DNA of 64,000 nucleotides from Rhodospirillaceae bacterium (GTDB lineage: Bacteria; Pseudomonadota; Alphaproteobacteria; GCA-2731375), in the NCBI GenBank assembly GCA_018701215.1, contig JABIWH010000022.1:38021-102020 (forward strand), given 5' to 3'. A model generated the notes under the pieces. The model saw nothing but the letters and a program-made list of their open reading frames with translations, was not told the DNA's origin and searched no databases. This document shows, piece after piece, positions 43,605 to 50,657 of the stretch. Numbering within the stretch: position 1 is the stretch's first letter; each line of letters starts with the position of its first letter. Both the position numbers and the translations under genes were made by a program.

Positions 43605-45224
43605 TCACGCAAAAAAGCCGTGCAGATACCAGTCCGGCGCCCGACTGGGCGTTTGGGCAGCATCGCTACCGTACAAACCCCGGCGGTACAGCCAATACCG
43701 CTGCCCCCGGCTGTCCTCGATACGGTAATAGTCACGGGTTTCCCCAGCCAGCCTGGCCACGCCGGCCTGCATATCGTGCCACCACTCGGGCGCGATGCGT
43801 TCGGGCCCATCGCCGCGTTGAACCCGGTGCGCGATGCCGCGCCAGCGAAACAGAACCGGCGGGCCATCGGGTACCTCGGCCACCGCCTCGACCAGTTCGG
43901 GGCGCGGTAACAGATAGACCGGACGCCGGGCCACATGGCGCCATTCCCCTGCCTCGACTTGACTTAAGGGCGGGACCAAACGTGCGGCCTGTTCGGGCAG
44001 ATGGCTTTGTACGGGCATGAAGCTCGCCACATTGGCCGCCCCCAAACGATTGCCCAATCGGTCCAGCAAGGGCTCCAGGGTTTCGCCCTCGGTTGCCCCA
44101 TTCGTATCCGTATTATCCAGGCGCCGTTGCCCCGCCGGCAGCGGATCACTTTGCCCGGCCATAAGCACCATCAAATCAGCGCCAAAGCCGGCCTCCAGGC
44201 TGGGCAGGTGTTCGGCCAACAGGCGCGACAAATGCGCCGGCTGCCGGCTGGCCCGGTTCAGCCCCGCCCTGATCCGCCGCACCGTGCCATCGGCCAGGTA
44301 CAGGCGCAGCTCGATCCGCCGCGCCCCCCTCTCCTCCCGTTCCAGCACGGCGCACAGATCATCGACCAATTGCCCGGCGGCGCGTGCGATATGATCGCGG
44401 TGGCCAATGGGTTCGGCAAAGGCCAGGCGGCTCCAGAAACTGGTGCGGGCCGGGCGCGGCGACAGCGGCTCGGACAGCTTGGCCAGGGCCTGGTCCAGGC
44501 GGTAGGTGACCTCACGGCCAAAACGGGCGGTCAAGGCACCGCGCGGCAGGGCATATAATTCACCAATCCGCCCCAGGCCAAGGCGTGCCAGGGCATCCGC
44601 CGCGCCGGGCGATAGACGCAGCGCCGCCACGGGTAGACATTCCAGCGCCGCCCGGATCTCGCCGGCGGGAACGATGGCCGCATCCTCCCCGCCATAACGG
44701 GCGACCGCCCAAGCCGCGCCCAGGCTATCGGCAATGGCCAGCCGGGCCTGGATGGCAAAACCGTGCAGGCGCCGTGCCAGATCAGTCAGCATGGCGTCTT
44801 CTCCGCCGAACAAATGGGCGCATCCCGTGACATCAAGACAGATGCCATACTGGCCCCCAGCGTCACGGCCATCTTCGTTATCGAGGCTGACCCAGGGGCT
44901 GTAACGGCCGCACCAATCAGCCAGGCCGGCCAGGGCGCGGGCGTCCTCTTCCGGTGCCATGGGATGGACCGACAGACCAGGTAGCAAAGCCCTGGCGTCG
45001 GTCAACATCATGCCCAGCCCTATGCCGGCCACCGCCGCCGCCGCATTGACCGCGGCCACCCGCTGGCCGCCCTGTTGCGCCGCGATCAGGGCCAGGGCCA
45101 GAGACTTATCCCGCTCCGCCTCAGGTACCTGCTGCCTGGTATGGTGCTGGCTGTTGTATTGAGCGTTGTATTGAGCGCGGTACAGCCGATCCGTCGGCCA
45201 ATACGGCAGCCACAGGGATAGCAT
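43605..45224 (-). CDS. imuB: ImuB, Y-family polymerase-like protein
   Basis: A 539-residue catalytically inactive Y-family polymerase homologue that scaffolds the ImuA-ImuB-DnaE2 mutasome by binding the beta clamp. It starts MLSLWLPYWPTDRLYR, typical of ImuB. The middle has VSLDNEDGRDAGGQYGICLDVTGCAHLFGGEDAM and TYRLDQALAKLSEPLSPRPARTSFWSRLAFAEPI; the end YYRIEDSRGQRYWLYRRGLY...WYLHGFFA is the family C-terminus. An ATG at 45257 would add 11 residues. The start overlaps the imuA end by about 100 bases, longer than usual; residues 17-35 contain a small repeat (AQYNAQYN) in that zone. Confidence 0.93.
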   Translation of the reverse strand: MLSLWLPYWPTDRLYRAQYNAQYNSQHHTRQQVPEAERDKSLALALIAAQQGGQRVAAVNAAAAVAGIGLGMMLTDARALLPGLSVHPMAPEEDARALAGLADWCGRYSPWVSLDNEDGRDAGGQYGICLDVTGCAHLFGGEDAMLTDLARRLHGFAIQARLAIADSLGAAWAVARYGGEDAAIVPAGEIRAALECLPVAALRLSPGAADALARLGLGRIGELYALPRGALTARFGREVTYRLDQALAKLSEPLSPRPARTSFWSRLAFAEPIGHRDHIARAAGQLVDDLCAVLEREERGARRIELRLYLADGTVRRIRAGLNRASRQPAHLSRLLAEHLPSLEAGFGADLMVLMAGQSDPLPAGQRRLDNTDTNGATEGETLEPLLDRLGNRLGAANVASFMPVQSHLPEQAARLVPPLSQVEAGEWRHVARRPVYLLPRPELVEAVAEVPDGPPVLFRWRGIAHRVQRGDGPERIAPEWWHDMQAGVARLAGETRDYYRIEDSRGQRYWLYRRGLYGSDAAQTPSRAPDWYLHGFFA

Positions 45225-46035
45225 CCGTTTTCCGGTTTGGTTTTTGCTGTTCTCCATTCTGTTGATCCTCGACACCACGGCCTTCAAAACGGCCCTCAAA
45301 ATGGTCTTCAAACGCGGTGCCATTCCATTGCAACAGCCACTCACCCGGACGGCCGCCCTTGCAGCGCAGTAATTCAACCCGGCAACGGGGCGCACCGATG
45401 CCAATGTAACCATGGCTCGGCGCGCTGGGCTGGGGCGTGATGCGCCAACGGGTCCGCGCCGCGCTGACACCTTGCGCGCCGCCATGCACACCCTGCAGCA
45501 ACAGGGCGGTGACGCCGGAGGCTTCCGCCGCCAATTGCAAACGCCGGCTTTGCCCCAGATCCAGGCGCCCCACCTCGCCCACCACCATGGCCAGGCCGGC
45601 GCATTGCAAAGCTTCCTCCATGGCCCATAGGCGTTGCCGCTCATCCCGCCCCCGCACCAGGATCAACTGTTTCGCCCCCAGACCAAATGCCGCCAACCCC
45701 GGTCCGTACAGCTCCGGCCCATATGAACCTTGAGCAGACAGGCACCACAGCACCCGGCCCGCTTGATCAAGTGCGGCCCGCCGGGCCGCCAATACGGCCG
45801 CAAAGGCCAAGGCCGTGCCGGTCCCGTGACCACTCAGTATTTCGTGCAAACCGGCACGCACCAATCCGCCACCGGGCAAACCTTCATCAATGCCCGGCAC
45901 GCCCAGGGTCAAGGGCGGCACATCATCAGAGCCCCCCTTTGACCCCGATTTTGACCGTGGGAGCGCCGGGCCATGCTCAATGGCCGTAATGCGCCGCCGC
46001 AACGCCGCGACCGCATGCCGTCTGGAGCCATTCAC
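45121..46035 (-). CDS. imuA: ImuA, RecA-like SOS mutagenesis protein
   Basis: A 304-residue protein of the ImuA/SulA2 family, first gene of the SOS-inducible mutasome. Features are PPLTLGVPGIDEGLPGGGLVRAGLHEILSG, LAFAAVLAARRAALDQAGRVLWCLS, and LGQSRRLQLAAEASGVTALLLQ, as in RecA-like folds without strong ATP motifs. The start is a GTG at 46035 with AAGGAAAGGG upstream. About 32 bases further upstream is the SOS box. The C-terminal 50 residues, overlapping imuB, are rich in Gln, Arg and Asn and are probably not part of the conserved domain. Confidence 0.9.
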   Translation of the reverse strand: MNGSRRHAVAALRRRITAIEHGPALPRSKSGSKGGSDDVPPLTLGVPGIDEGLPGGGLVRAGLHEILSGHGTGTALAFAAVLAARRAALDQAGRVLWCLSAQGSYGPELYGPGLAAFGLGAKQLILVRGRDERQRLWAMEEALQCAGLAMVVGEVGRLDLGQSRRLQLAAEASGVTALLLQGVHGGAQGVSAARTRWRITPQPSAPSHGYIGIGAPRCRVELLRCKGGRPGEWLLQWNGTAFEDHFEGRFEGRGVEDQQNGEQQKPNRKTDAIPVAAVLADGSAVPRSIQRSIQQPAPYQAAGT

Positions 46036-46066
46036 AACAGGCCCTTTCCTTGTGTCTCAACTGTAT

Positions 46067-46081
46067 GTTCCTATTTTGTTC
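46067..46081 (-). promoter_or_regulatory. LexA (SOS) box
   Basis: GTTC-CTATTTT-GTTC (46067-46081 on the plus strand; GAAC-N7-GAAC on the gene strand) matches the alphaproteobacterial LexA operator GTTC-N7-GTTC exactly. It lies about 32 bases upstream of imuA. This supports SOS control of imuA-imuB-dnaE2 and the alphaproteobacterial affiliation. Confidence 0.85.
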
Positions 46082-46199
46082 TTATTGTTTCAGGAGTCAA
46101 GCAGAACCTGCAATTAAGCGCAATACGGACTAGCATGGCCGCGCGGTATCTGGTAATAAATGCCCGCTGAATGGTTCCAACCCCATTTTGGCGAACTGA

Positions 46200-46274
46200 T
46201 CCTCGGTAGCTCAGTGGTAGAGCAGGCGGCTGTTAACCGCCTTGTCGCAAGTTCGAATCTTGCCCGGGGAGCCA
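46200..46274 (+). tRNA. tRNA-Asn (GTT)
   Basis: Acceptor TCCTCGG pairs with CCGGGGA; the D arm GCTCAGTGGTAGAGC, anticodon arm GGCGGCT-GTT-AACCGCC, and T arm with GTTCGAATC are all present, followed by discriminator G and encoded CCA. The anticodon GTT gives asparagine. The 3' end is followed by the truncated integrase, so this tRNA is probably the integration site of an old genomic element. Confidence 0.95.
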
Positions 46275-46284
46275 ATCACATCAA

Positions 46285-46316
46285 GGGCCTAGCCATACAC
46301 CGGCTGGGCCCTTTTT
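46285..46316 (+). terminator. Intrinsic terminator after tRNA-Asn
   Basis: GGGCCTAGCC (46285-46294) pairs with GGCTGGGCCC (46302-46311), one G-U pair, loop ATACACC, and is followed by five T. It ends tRNA-Asn transcription. A diverged copy of this region recurs at 50104-50148. Confidence 0.85.
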
Positions 46317-46323
46317 GCTTTAG

Positions 46324-46381
46324 GTATCAACTAGGTACCTGCGCGGCACATAGACAAGGTGTGGGGCCTTTTTATTGCCGC
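46324..46381 (+). repeat. 58-bp imperfect direct repeat, copy 1
   Basis: Starts GTATCAACTAGGTACCTG and ends TTGCCGC; matches 48940-48997 at 51 of 58 positions with the first 18 bases identical. Copy 1 contains the start of the truncated integrase frame. The pair brackets 2.6 kb with integrase, Rhs remnant and REP transposase. Confidence 0.8.
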
Positions 46382-47147
46382 AGCCCCTGACACGATTGTG
46401 GCCTTTATCGACACCATGGCGGAGATACGGGCACCGGCAACGGTTCGCCGCTATGTGGCATCCATCGCCACCTTCCACCGTGCCGCAGGGCTCGACAGCC
46501 CCACCAAGGCCCTGCCGGTAAAGCTTGCGCTAAAACGCATGCACCGGGCCAAGGGCCGGATGCAGAAACAGGCCGCGCCATTGAATGAGGCCGAGTTTCG
46601 CCGCTGTCTGGCAGCCACGGGGGACAGGCTCATCGACAAACGGGATAAAGCACTGCTTGCCGTCGGTCGCGTCATGTTGGCCCGCCGTAGCGAGCTTGTC
46701 AGCCTGCTGGTGGACGATCTGCAAACCGATGCGGACGGTGGCGCTTCGATCCTGCTACGCCGCTCCAAGGGCGATCAGGAGGGCCAGGGCGCCGTGGTGT
46801 ATCTACCGCGCTTTGCCGCCGAACTGGTGCGGCGCTGGCTGTGGGCAGCAGGTGTCGCCAACGGGCCCATCTTCCGCAGCGTTGATCGCACCGGCAAGGT
46901 TGGCGAAACCCTGCACCCAGCCATGGTCGGACGCATCATCGCCAAAATGGCCAAGCGGGCGGATATCGATACTGCGCTCACCGGGCACTCATTGCGTGTC
47001 GGCATGGCCCAGGATCTGACGGCGGCAGGGTTCGAGCTTTCAGGCATCATGCAGGCCGGGCGATGGAAGTCACCGGAGATGCCGGCGCGGTACAGTGCCC
47101 GGTTGTCGGCCAAGAGCGGGGCGGTGGCTGGGTATTATGCGGAGTGA
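46359..47147 (+). pseudogene. Tyrosine recombinase/integrase, 5'-truncated
   Basis: A 262-residue remnant of a tyrosine recombinase. The catalytic half is intact in sequence: Arg in MLARRSELVSLLVDDL, Lys in LLRRSKGDQ, HxxR in GHSLRVGMAQDL, Trp/His position in GRWKSPEM, and Tyr in ARYSARL. The N-terminal core-binding domain is cut: the frame starts inside the 58-bp repeat (GTG at 46359; stop TAG at 46332) and enters the domain at VAFIDTMAEIRAPATVRRYVA. It lies 85 bases after tRNA-Asn, the usual place of an integrase of a tRNA-targeting island. Probably defective, although a shortened product could still be made. Confidence 0.8.
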
Positions 47148-47185
47148 TCAAGGGTGCGATAATTGCACTTATCAACACCGTAGTG

Positions 47186-47419
47186 CTATCGTTGCCGTGT
47201 GATAAAGAGCATCCCTATTGCATACCCCCCCCCAACCAGACAACCAAAACCAAAAGGGATCAATGCGTAGTACCTCAAAAGAGCAGCTTTATCGTCATTT
47301 GCAAAAAGTGATAGAAGAATAAACACTAGCGCAAATAGACATCCCCCTCCGATCCAAGCCGCCGCCAGCCAAAACGAGATGCGAAGTCTAGCCTTTAGGT
47401 TCGTATCGGGCATCGGCAT
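47186..47419 (-). CDS. Small two-helix membrane protein, possible Rhs-associated immunity or tail protein
   Basis: A 77-residue protein with two membrane helices (SFWLAAAWIGGGCLFALVFI and LIPFGFGCLVGGGYAIGMLF) separated by a short charged stretch. It starts four bases after the Rhs remnant stop on the same strand, the typical place of an immunity gene behind an Rhs toxin tail. The local DNA is less GC-rich than the surroundings, consistent with transfer. No family was recognised; the immunity role is inference from position only. Confidence 0.55.
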   Translation of the reverse strand: MPMPDTNLKARLRISFWLAAAWIGGGCLFALVFILLSLFANDDKAALLRYYALIPFGFGCLVGGGYAIGMLFITRQR

Positions 47420-47423
47420 ATCG

Positions 47424-48127
47424 CTATTTTGAGCTAGAGCTGGAGCCGCGGTCATCTGATCCGCCGAAAAACGCAGATGAGTTAGATGTGATATTGGACG
47501 CTGCACCCGTTGCTGCGACAATTCCAGGTGTCGGTCGAGAAAAATCTATTCGACTATTGTTCACCACTTTACTTAAAATATTTTTCTGACCTACGGTGAG
47601 CTGCTTGATCGGATTTGATATTCGTGCGGATGCAATCGCACTGCCTGCGTCGCCAACCAGCGAACCCCCTGCACCGAACGCGGCGCCCAGCAACGCCGCA
47701 CTGGCAAGACTGTGATCAGTGCCCTTAAGTTTGTTCATTACAGCCGTTTGACCGGTGTTGGCACCGGCCCCAATAGCTGCGTTAGCACCGGCTCTGAGAG
47801 CGGCTTTGCCGACTTGTTGAGCAACGATTGCACTTGCTCCACCTGTCAATGCTCCGGTTCCCGACGCAACCAAGCTGCGTTGCCAATCAAAGCTGAAATC
47901 TCGACCGGAAAGCTTGGACTCTAAATACTGAGCTGACAAGTCTACACCAAAACCAATAGCTCCGCCCGCAATCCACCAAGCGAATTCGCCTGACGGGTCA
48001 ACTAAGTTCAGCGGATCGTTGGCCACGTACGCATACATGTTCGCCCCGCCTGCATAGCCGATCGGATCAGGCTGTAGGAAACGTCCCCAGGCCGGCGAAT
48101 AGCTCCGTGCCCGGTAGTAGTAGAGGC
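47424..48127 (-). pseudogene. Rhs repeat core remnant with C-terminal tail, 5'-truncated
   Basis: Reads GLYYYRARSYSPAWGRF, LQPDPIGYAGGANMYAYVAND and PLNLVDPSGEFAWWI, the unmistakable end of an Rhs/YD-repeat core, followed by about 190 residues of variable tail rich in Gly, Ala and Ser (ASGTGALTGGASAIV, AALLGAAFGAGGSLVGD) with no toxin family recognised. The huge upstream part of the Rhs gene is missing: homology stops at about 48127, directly at the repeats of the REP transposase. It therefore is a displaced or orphan tip, as left behind by Rhs recombination, not a working toxin gene. Confidence 0.82.
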
Positions 48128-48128
48128 C

Positions 48129-48198
48129 GGGAATTCCGGGGACAGGGAATTCCGGGGACAGTATATAATAACCACCCTTCTGTGGATTTGTTGTTTAC
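48129..48198 (+). repeat. REP-transposase repeat, left copy
   Basis: Two tandem GGGAATTCCGGGGACA (48129-48144 and 48145-48160) followed by GTATATAATAACCACC and on to TTGTTTAC at 48198. The 54-bp unit 48145-48198 recurs at 48861-48914 with one mismatch, flanking the transposase. Confidence 0.85.
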
Positions 48199-48207
48199 AA
48201 TGCAGTC

Positions 48208-48969
48208 ATGGCAAGAATAGCACGCATTGTTGTACCAGGGCATCCCCATCATGTGACACAGCGCGGCAATCGCCGGCTGGAAGTCTTTTTCGAGGCCGAC
48301 GATTATCGCGCCTATCGCAGCTTGCTCGCCGAATATTGCGCCCGCGCCGGTGTCGCGGTCTGGGCCTATTGCCTGATGCCCAATCATGTGCATCTGATAT
48401 TGACACCCGAACATCCCGACGGTTTGCGCGCGGCGTTGGGGGAGGCGCATCGGCGCTACACGCGGCGGATCAACTTTCGCAAAGGTTGGCGCGGCCATCT
48501 TTGGCAGGAACGTTTTCATTCCTTTGCCATGGACGAGGACTATTTGCTTGCCTGTGCCCGTTATGTGGAGTTGAACCCCGTACGGGCCGGGCTGGTCAAG
48601 CGGGCGGAGGATTGGCCGTGGTCGAGCGCCCGCGCGCATCTGGCGGCAGCGGACGATGGCTTGGTGACGGTGGAACCGATGCTTGCGCGCGAGGCGGCTT
48701 GGCGCTCATTCCTGGATGGCGGCGTTGCGGCGGCGGCGCTCGACAGCCTGCGGCAACACAGCCGTACCGGCCATCCGCTCGGGTCCGCGAGCTATCTCGA
48801 CGCCCTGGAAGCCACCCTTCAACGCCCCGTCAAACCACGCAAGCCGGGCCGTCCAAGAAAGGGAATTCCGGGGACAGTATATAATAACCACCCTCCTGTG
48901 GATTTGTTGTTTACGGGAATTCCGGGGACAGGAATTCCTGTATCAACTAGGTACCTGTGCGGCGCATAG
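48208..48969 (+). CDS. REP-associated tyrosine transposase (IS200-like, RAYT)
   Basis: A Y1-family transposase of the RAYT type, 253 residues as read. The HUH motif is CLMPNHVHLIL, the N-terminus IVVPGHPHHVTQRGNRR is typical, and the catalytic Tyr lies in ARYVELNPVRAGLV. The true C-terminus is probably PRKPGRPRKG near 48862, since the last 35 codons translate the right-hand repeat and the 58-bp repeat. It is flanked by 54-bp repeats with GGGAATTCCGGGGACA, the classic partner sequence of this transposase type. It likely spreads the repeats found around it. Confidence 0.9.
   Translation: MARIARIVVPGHPHHVTQRGNRRLEVFFEADDYRAYRSLLAEYCARAGVAVWAYCLMPNHVHLILTPEHPDGLRAALGEAHRRYTRRINFRKGWRGHLWQERFHSFAMDEDYLLACARYVELNPVRAGLVKRAEDWPWSSARAHLAAADDGLVTVEPMLAREAAWRSFLDGGVAAAALDSLRQHSRTGHPLGSASYLDALEATLQRPVKPRKPGRPRKGIPGTVYNNHPPVDLLFTGIPGTGIPVSTRYLCGA
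48861..48938 (+). repeat. REP-transposase repeat, right copy
   Basis: GGGAATTCCGGGGACA at 48861-48876, the 38-base continuation to 48914, a further GGGAATTCCGGGGACA at 48915-48930 and a partial GGAATTCC at 48931. Together with the left copy it brackets the transposase gene. Confidence 0.85.
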
Positions 48970-48997
48970 ACAAGGCGTGCGGCGTTATTCTTGCCGC
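48940..48997 (+). repeat. 58-bp imperfect direct repeat, copy 2
   Basis: Second copy of the 46324-46381 repeat (51 of 58 identical). Its right part overlaps the last codons of the carboxymuconolactone decarboxylase-like gene on the other strand. Confidence 0.8.
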
Positions 48998-49737
48998 GGG
49001 GTATCGCCGCCGCCGGAGGCTTCATCAAAGCCGCCCTGGCCCGGCGCACGGGCCCAGGCTTCGAAGGCCGGCGAGGCGGACACCCGCCCATCCAGGATCA
49101 ACCGTTGCCAGCGTGCTGCGACGTCAACGAAATTGGGTATCCCACCAGGGAACATCATCAGGCTAAGCGCTTCCAGCAGCGCCCGCTCGGCAACCCCTTC
49201 GCGGTAAGCACCAACAATATGTTCATCCACCCATTCCCAGCGGCGCTGGCAGGCATGGGCCGCGGCCAGGGCCATTTCCACGCACCCCGGTTCAATGCCA
49301 CTACCCGCCACCAGACTGTTCAGGCCATCGCGATAGGCCCTGACGGCGTCATAGTCCGCCAGGTGCGGGGCCCAGTGCTGGCGCACGAAATTGAAATACT
49401 CGGCACCACGGGCGTAGGCGGCCAGACGCACCGCCGCCTCGATCTCCGCATCGGTGCCGCCGGCTTCGTGCATACGCTGGATATGATGGGTGGCGATGGC
49501 CTCCGACGTGGTGGTCAAAATGACCAGCCAAATGATTTCCTTGGTCCGCTCGTCCAATACCCGGGTACCCAGGGTTAGCGTGGAGTACATCTGGTCGTAG
49601 GCTGCCAGCAGATCAGGCTCGCCCACGGCCATCAGACCATGATGCGGCAGCAGGTAACCCCGTTTGGCCCGCAGGGTTTCCAGTTTGGCCAAAACCGTTT
49701 CCGGGGTTTCGGAGGTATCGTCTCCCGCCGCAGTCAT
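48985..49737 (-). CDS. Carboxymuconolactone decarboxylase-like protein
   Basis: A 250-residue protein with two AhpD/CMD-type domains. The first has KEIIWLVILTTTSEAIATHHIQRMHEAGGTDAEI, where the CxxC of AhpD is replaced by SEAIAT, so peroxidase activity is unlikely. The second has CVEMALAAAHACQRRWEWVDEHIVGAYREGVAERALLEAL. It is the first chromosomal gene after the mobile region; its last codons overlap the 58-bp repeat. Similar proteins occur with CoA-transferase and acyl-CoA dehydrogenase genes, as here. Confidence 0.82.
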   Translation of the reverse strand: MTAAGDDTSETPETVLAKLETLRAKRGYLLPHHGLMAVGEPDLLAAYDQMYSTLTLGTRVLDERTKEIIWLVILTTTSEAIATHHIQRMHEAGGTDAEIEAAVRLAAYARGAEYFNFVRQHWAPHLADYDAVRAYRDGLNSLVAGSGIEPGCVEMALAAAHACQRRWEWVDEHIVGAYREGVAERALLEALSLMMFPGGIPNFVDVAARWQRLILDGRVSASPAFEAWARAPGQGGFDEASGGGDTPRQE

Positions 49738-49977
49738 ATTTCAGTCCCTTTCGCCCATGCTCATAATCTAACCATCGAATTCATGAGATGATGCGACCGG
49801 GCACGGATTGACAAGATGGACAGAGTGCCGATGGTGCTCCATTGCTCAATCTTCAAGTGATCGAACCAGCCGCCATGCACCGTACATCAGCAGCACACAT
49901 ACGATTATTCCGAATATGGATCCAAGCCAAAACATTCCTTGCCTCGCCCAGTTACTTTCATCCCGCTTGGACTGACA

Positions 49978-50099
49978 TGCCAATCAACAAAAGGCACCGC
50001 GCCGCCGAATTGATACGGCGTCAGCTGTGGGCCGCCGGCCTCACCACCGGCCTGATACTTCGCATTATTGATCGTGGTTGCGGTAACGGATTACCGTGA
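49978..50099 (+). pseudogene. Integrase relic
   Basis: Translates to NKRHRAAELIRRQLWAAG and LTTGLILRIIDRG before a stop, which aligns with RFAAELVRRWLWAAG and VANGPIFRSVDRTG of the integrase at 46.4-47.1 kb. Only about 40 codons remain. The rest of the 430-base gap (49738-50168) holds no other gene; 50104-50148 is a diverged copy of the sequence after tRNA-Asn. Confidence 0.7.
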
Positions 50100-50103
50100 G
50101 ACG

Positions 50104-50148
50104 ATCACATCAAAGACTTAGCGTATAACGGCCAGGCCTTTGTTGCTT
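50104..50148 (+). repeat. Diverged copy of the tRNA-Asn downstream flank
   Basis: ATCACATCAAAGACTTAGC and the following bases resemble ATCACATCAAGGGCCTAGC at 46275-46320 and end in the same TTGCTT. It marks the end of an older insertion at the same tRNA, but no duplicated tRNA 3' end is seen. Confidence 0.6.
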
Positions 50149-50168
50149 GGCGAAACAAATCGACCGGC

Positions 50169-50369
50169 TTATGCGGCCCCGTCATTATTGCCGCGCACGA
50201 GCAGCCACAGACCGGCCAAGGCAACGACCAGGGCAACCACGGCCACGGTCCATGACGCCGGTCCCATCATGATCAGCGTGTCGCCGCTTAGCAGATCATG
50301 CAAATACACGTAATGCCCAACTAAAATGCCAACCAAGGCCAACAGCAAACCAGTCTTTGGATTCAACAT
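50169..50369 (-). CDS. Small two-helix membrane protein
   Basis: A 66-residue protein with two hydrophobic helices: TGLLLALVGILVGHYVYLHDLL and TVAVVALVVALAGLWLLVRG. The ATG at 50369 follows GGGAGGA. It has no recognised family and no obvious partner; it stands alone just right of the mobile region. Confidence is moderate because of its size, supported by the good ribosome site and the helix pattern. Confidence 0.6.
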   Translation of the reverse strand: MLNPKTGLLLALVGILVGHYVYLHDLLSGDTLIMMGPASWTVAVVALVVALAGLWLLVRGNNDGAA

Positions 50370-50556
50370 GTCCAGTCCTCCCGATTTGTACAACAACCTA
50401 CATCTTATACATAACCACTCATTAGGGTGAAAAAAGGCCCAGATCAGGGATCGTTGGCCGTCCACCCCAACAGTTTACAAAACGCCAGAAGAAATTCGCG
50501 CCCATTGAGCCATGGTCATCACCGCGGGCCTTCGCCGTCGCGGGATCAATTCGCTA

Positions 50557-50590
50557 CCCGGATGGCCGGAGCCGTACTTGACCATCCGGG
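50557..50590. repeat. Inverted repeat upstream of the acyl-CoA dehydrogenase
   Basis: CCCGGATGG (50557-50565) and CCATCCGGG (50582-50590) can form a 9-bp stem with a 16-base loop, about 70 bases before the next gene. It could be an operator or a transcript hairpin; there is no T run. The remainder of 50370-50657 shows no gene. Confidence 0.4.
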
Positions 50591-50657
50591 GAATCTCGGC
50601 TGATATGCCATCAGGTCATAGGAAAACCTTGCCGATCTGAAAACCTGGGAACGGCCC

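Noticed and set aside
46160..46390. Short plus-strand frame across tRNA-Asn
   Set aside because: It runs through the tRNA and the terminator; no ribosome site or domain.
48129..48938. Possible CRISPR-like repeats
   Set aside because: Only two units, separated by a transposase gene, without regular spacers or cas genes; they are REP-transposase repeats.
49842..50099. Complete small gene of 85 codons
   Set aside because: Only its second half matches the integrase and the first half shows no coding pattern; treated as an integrase relic.
46200..50148. Active genomic island with att sites
   Set aside because: No duplicated tRNA 3' end was found and the integrase lacks its N-terminus; only remnants can be supported.
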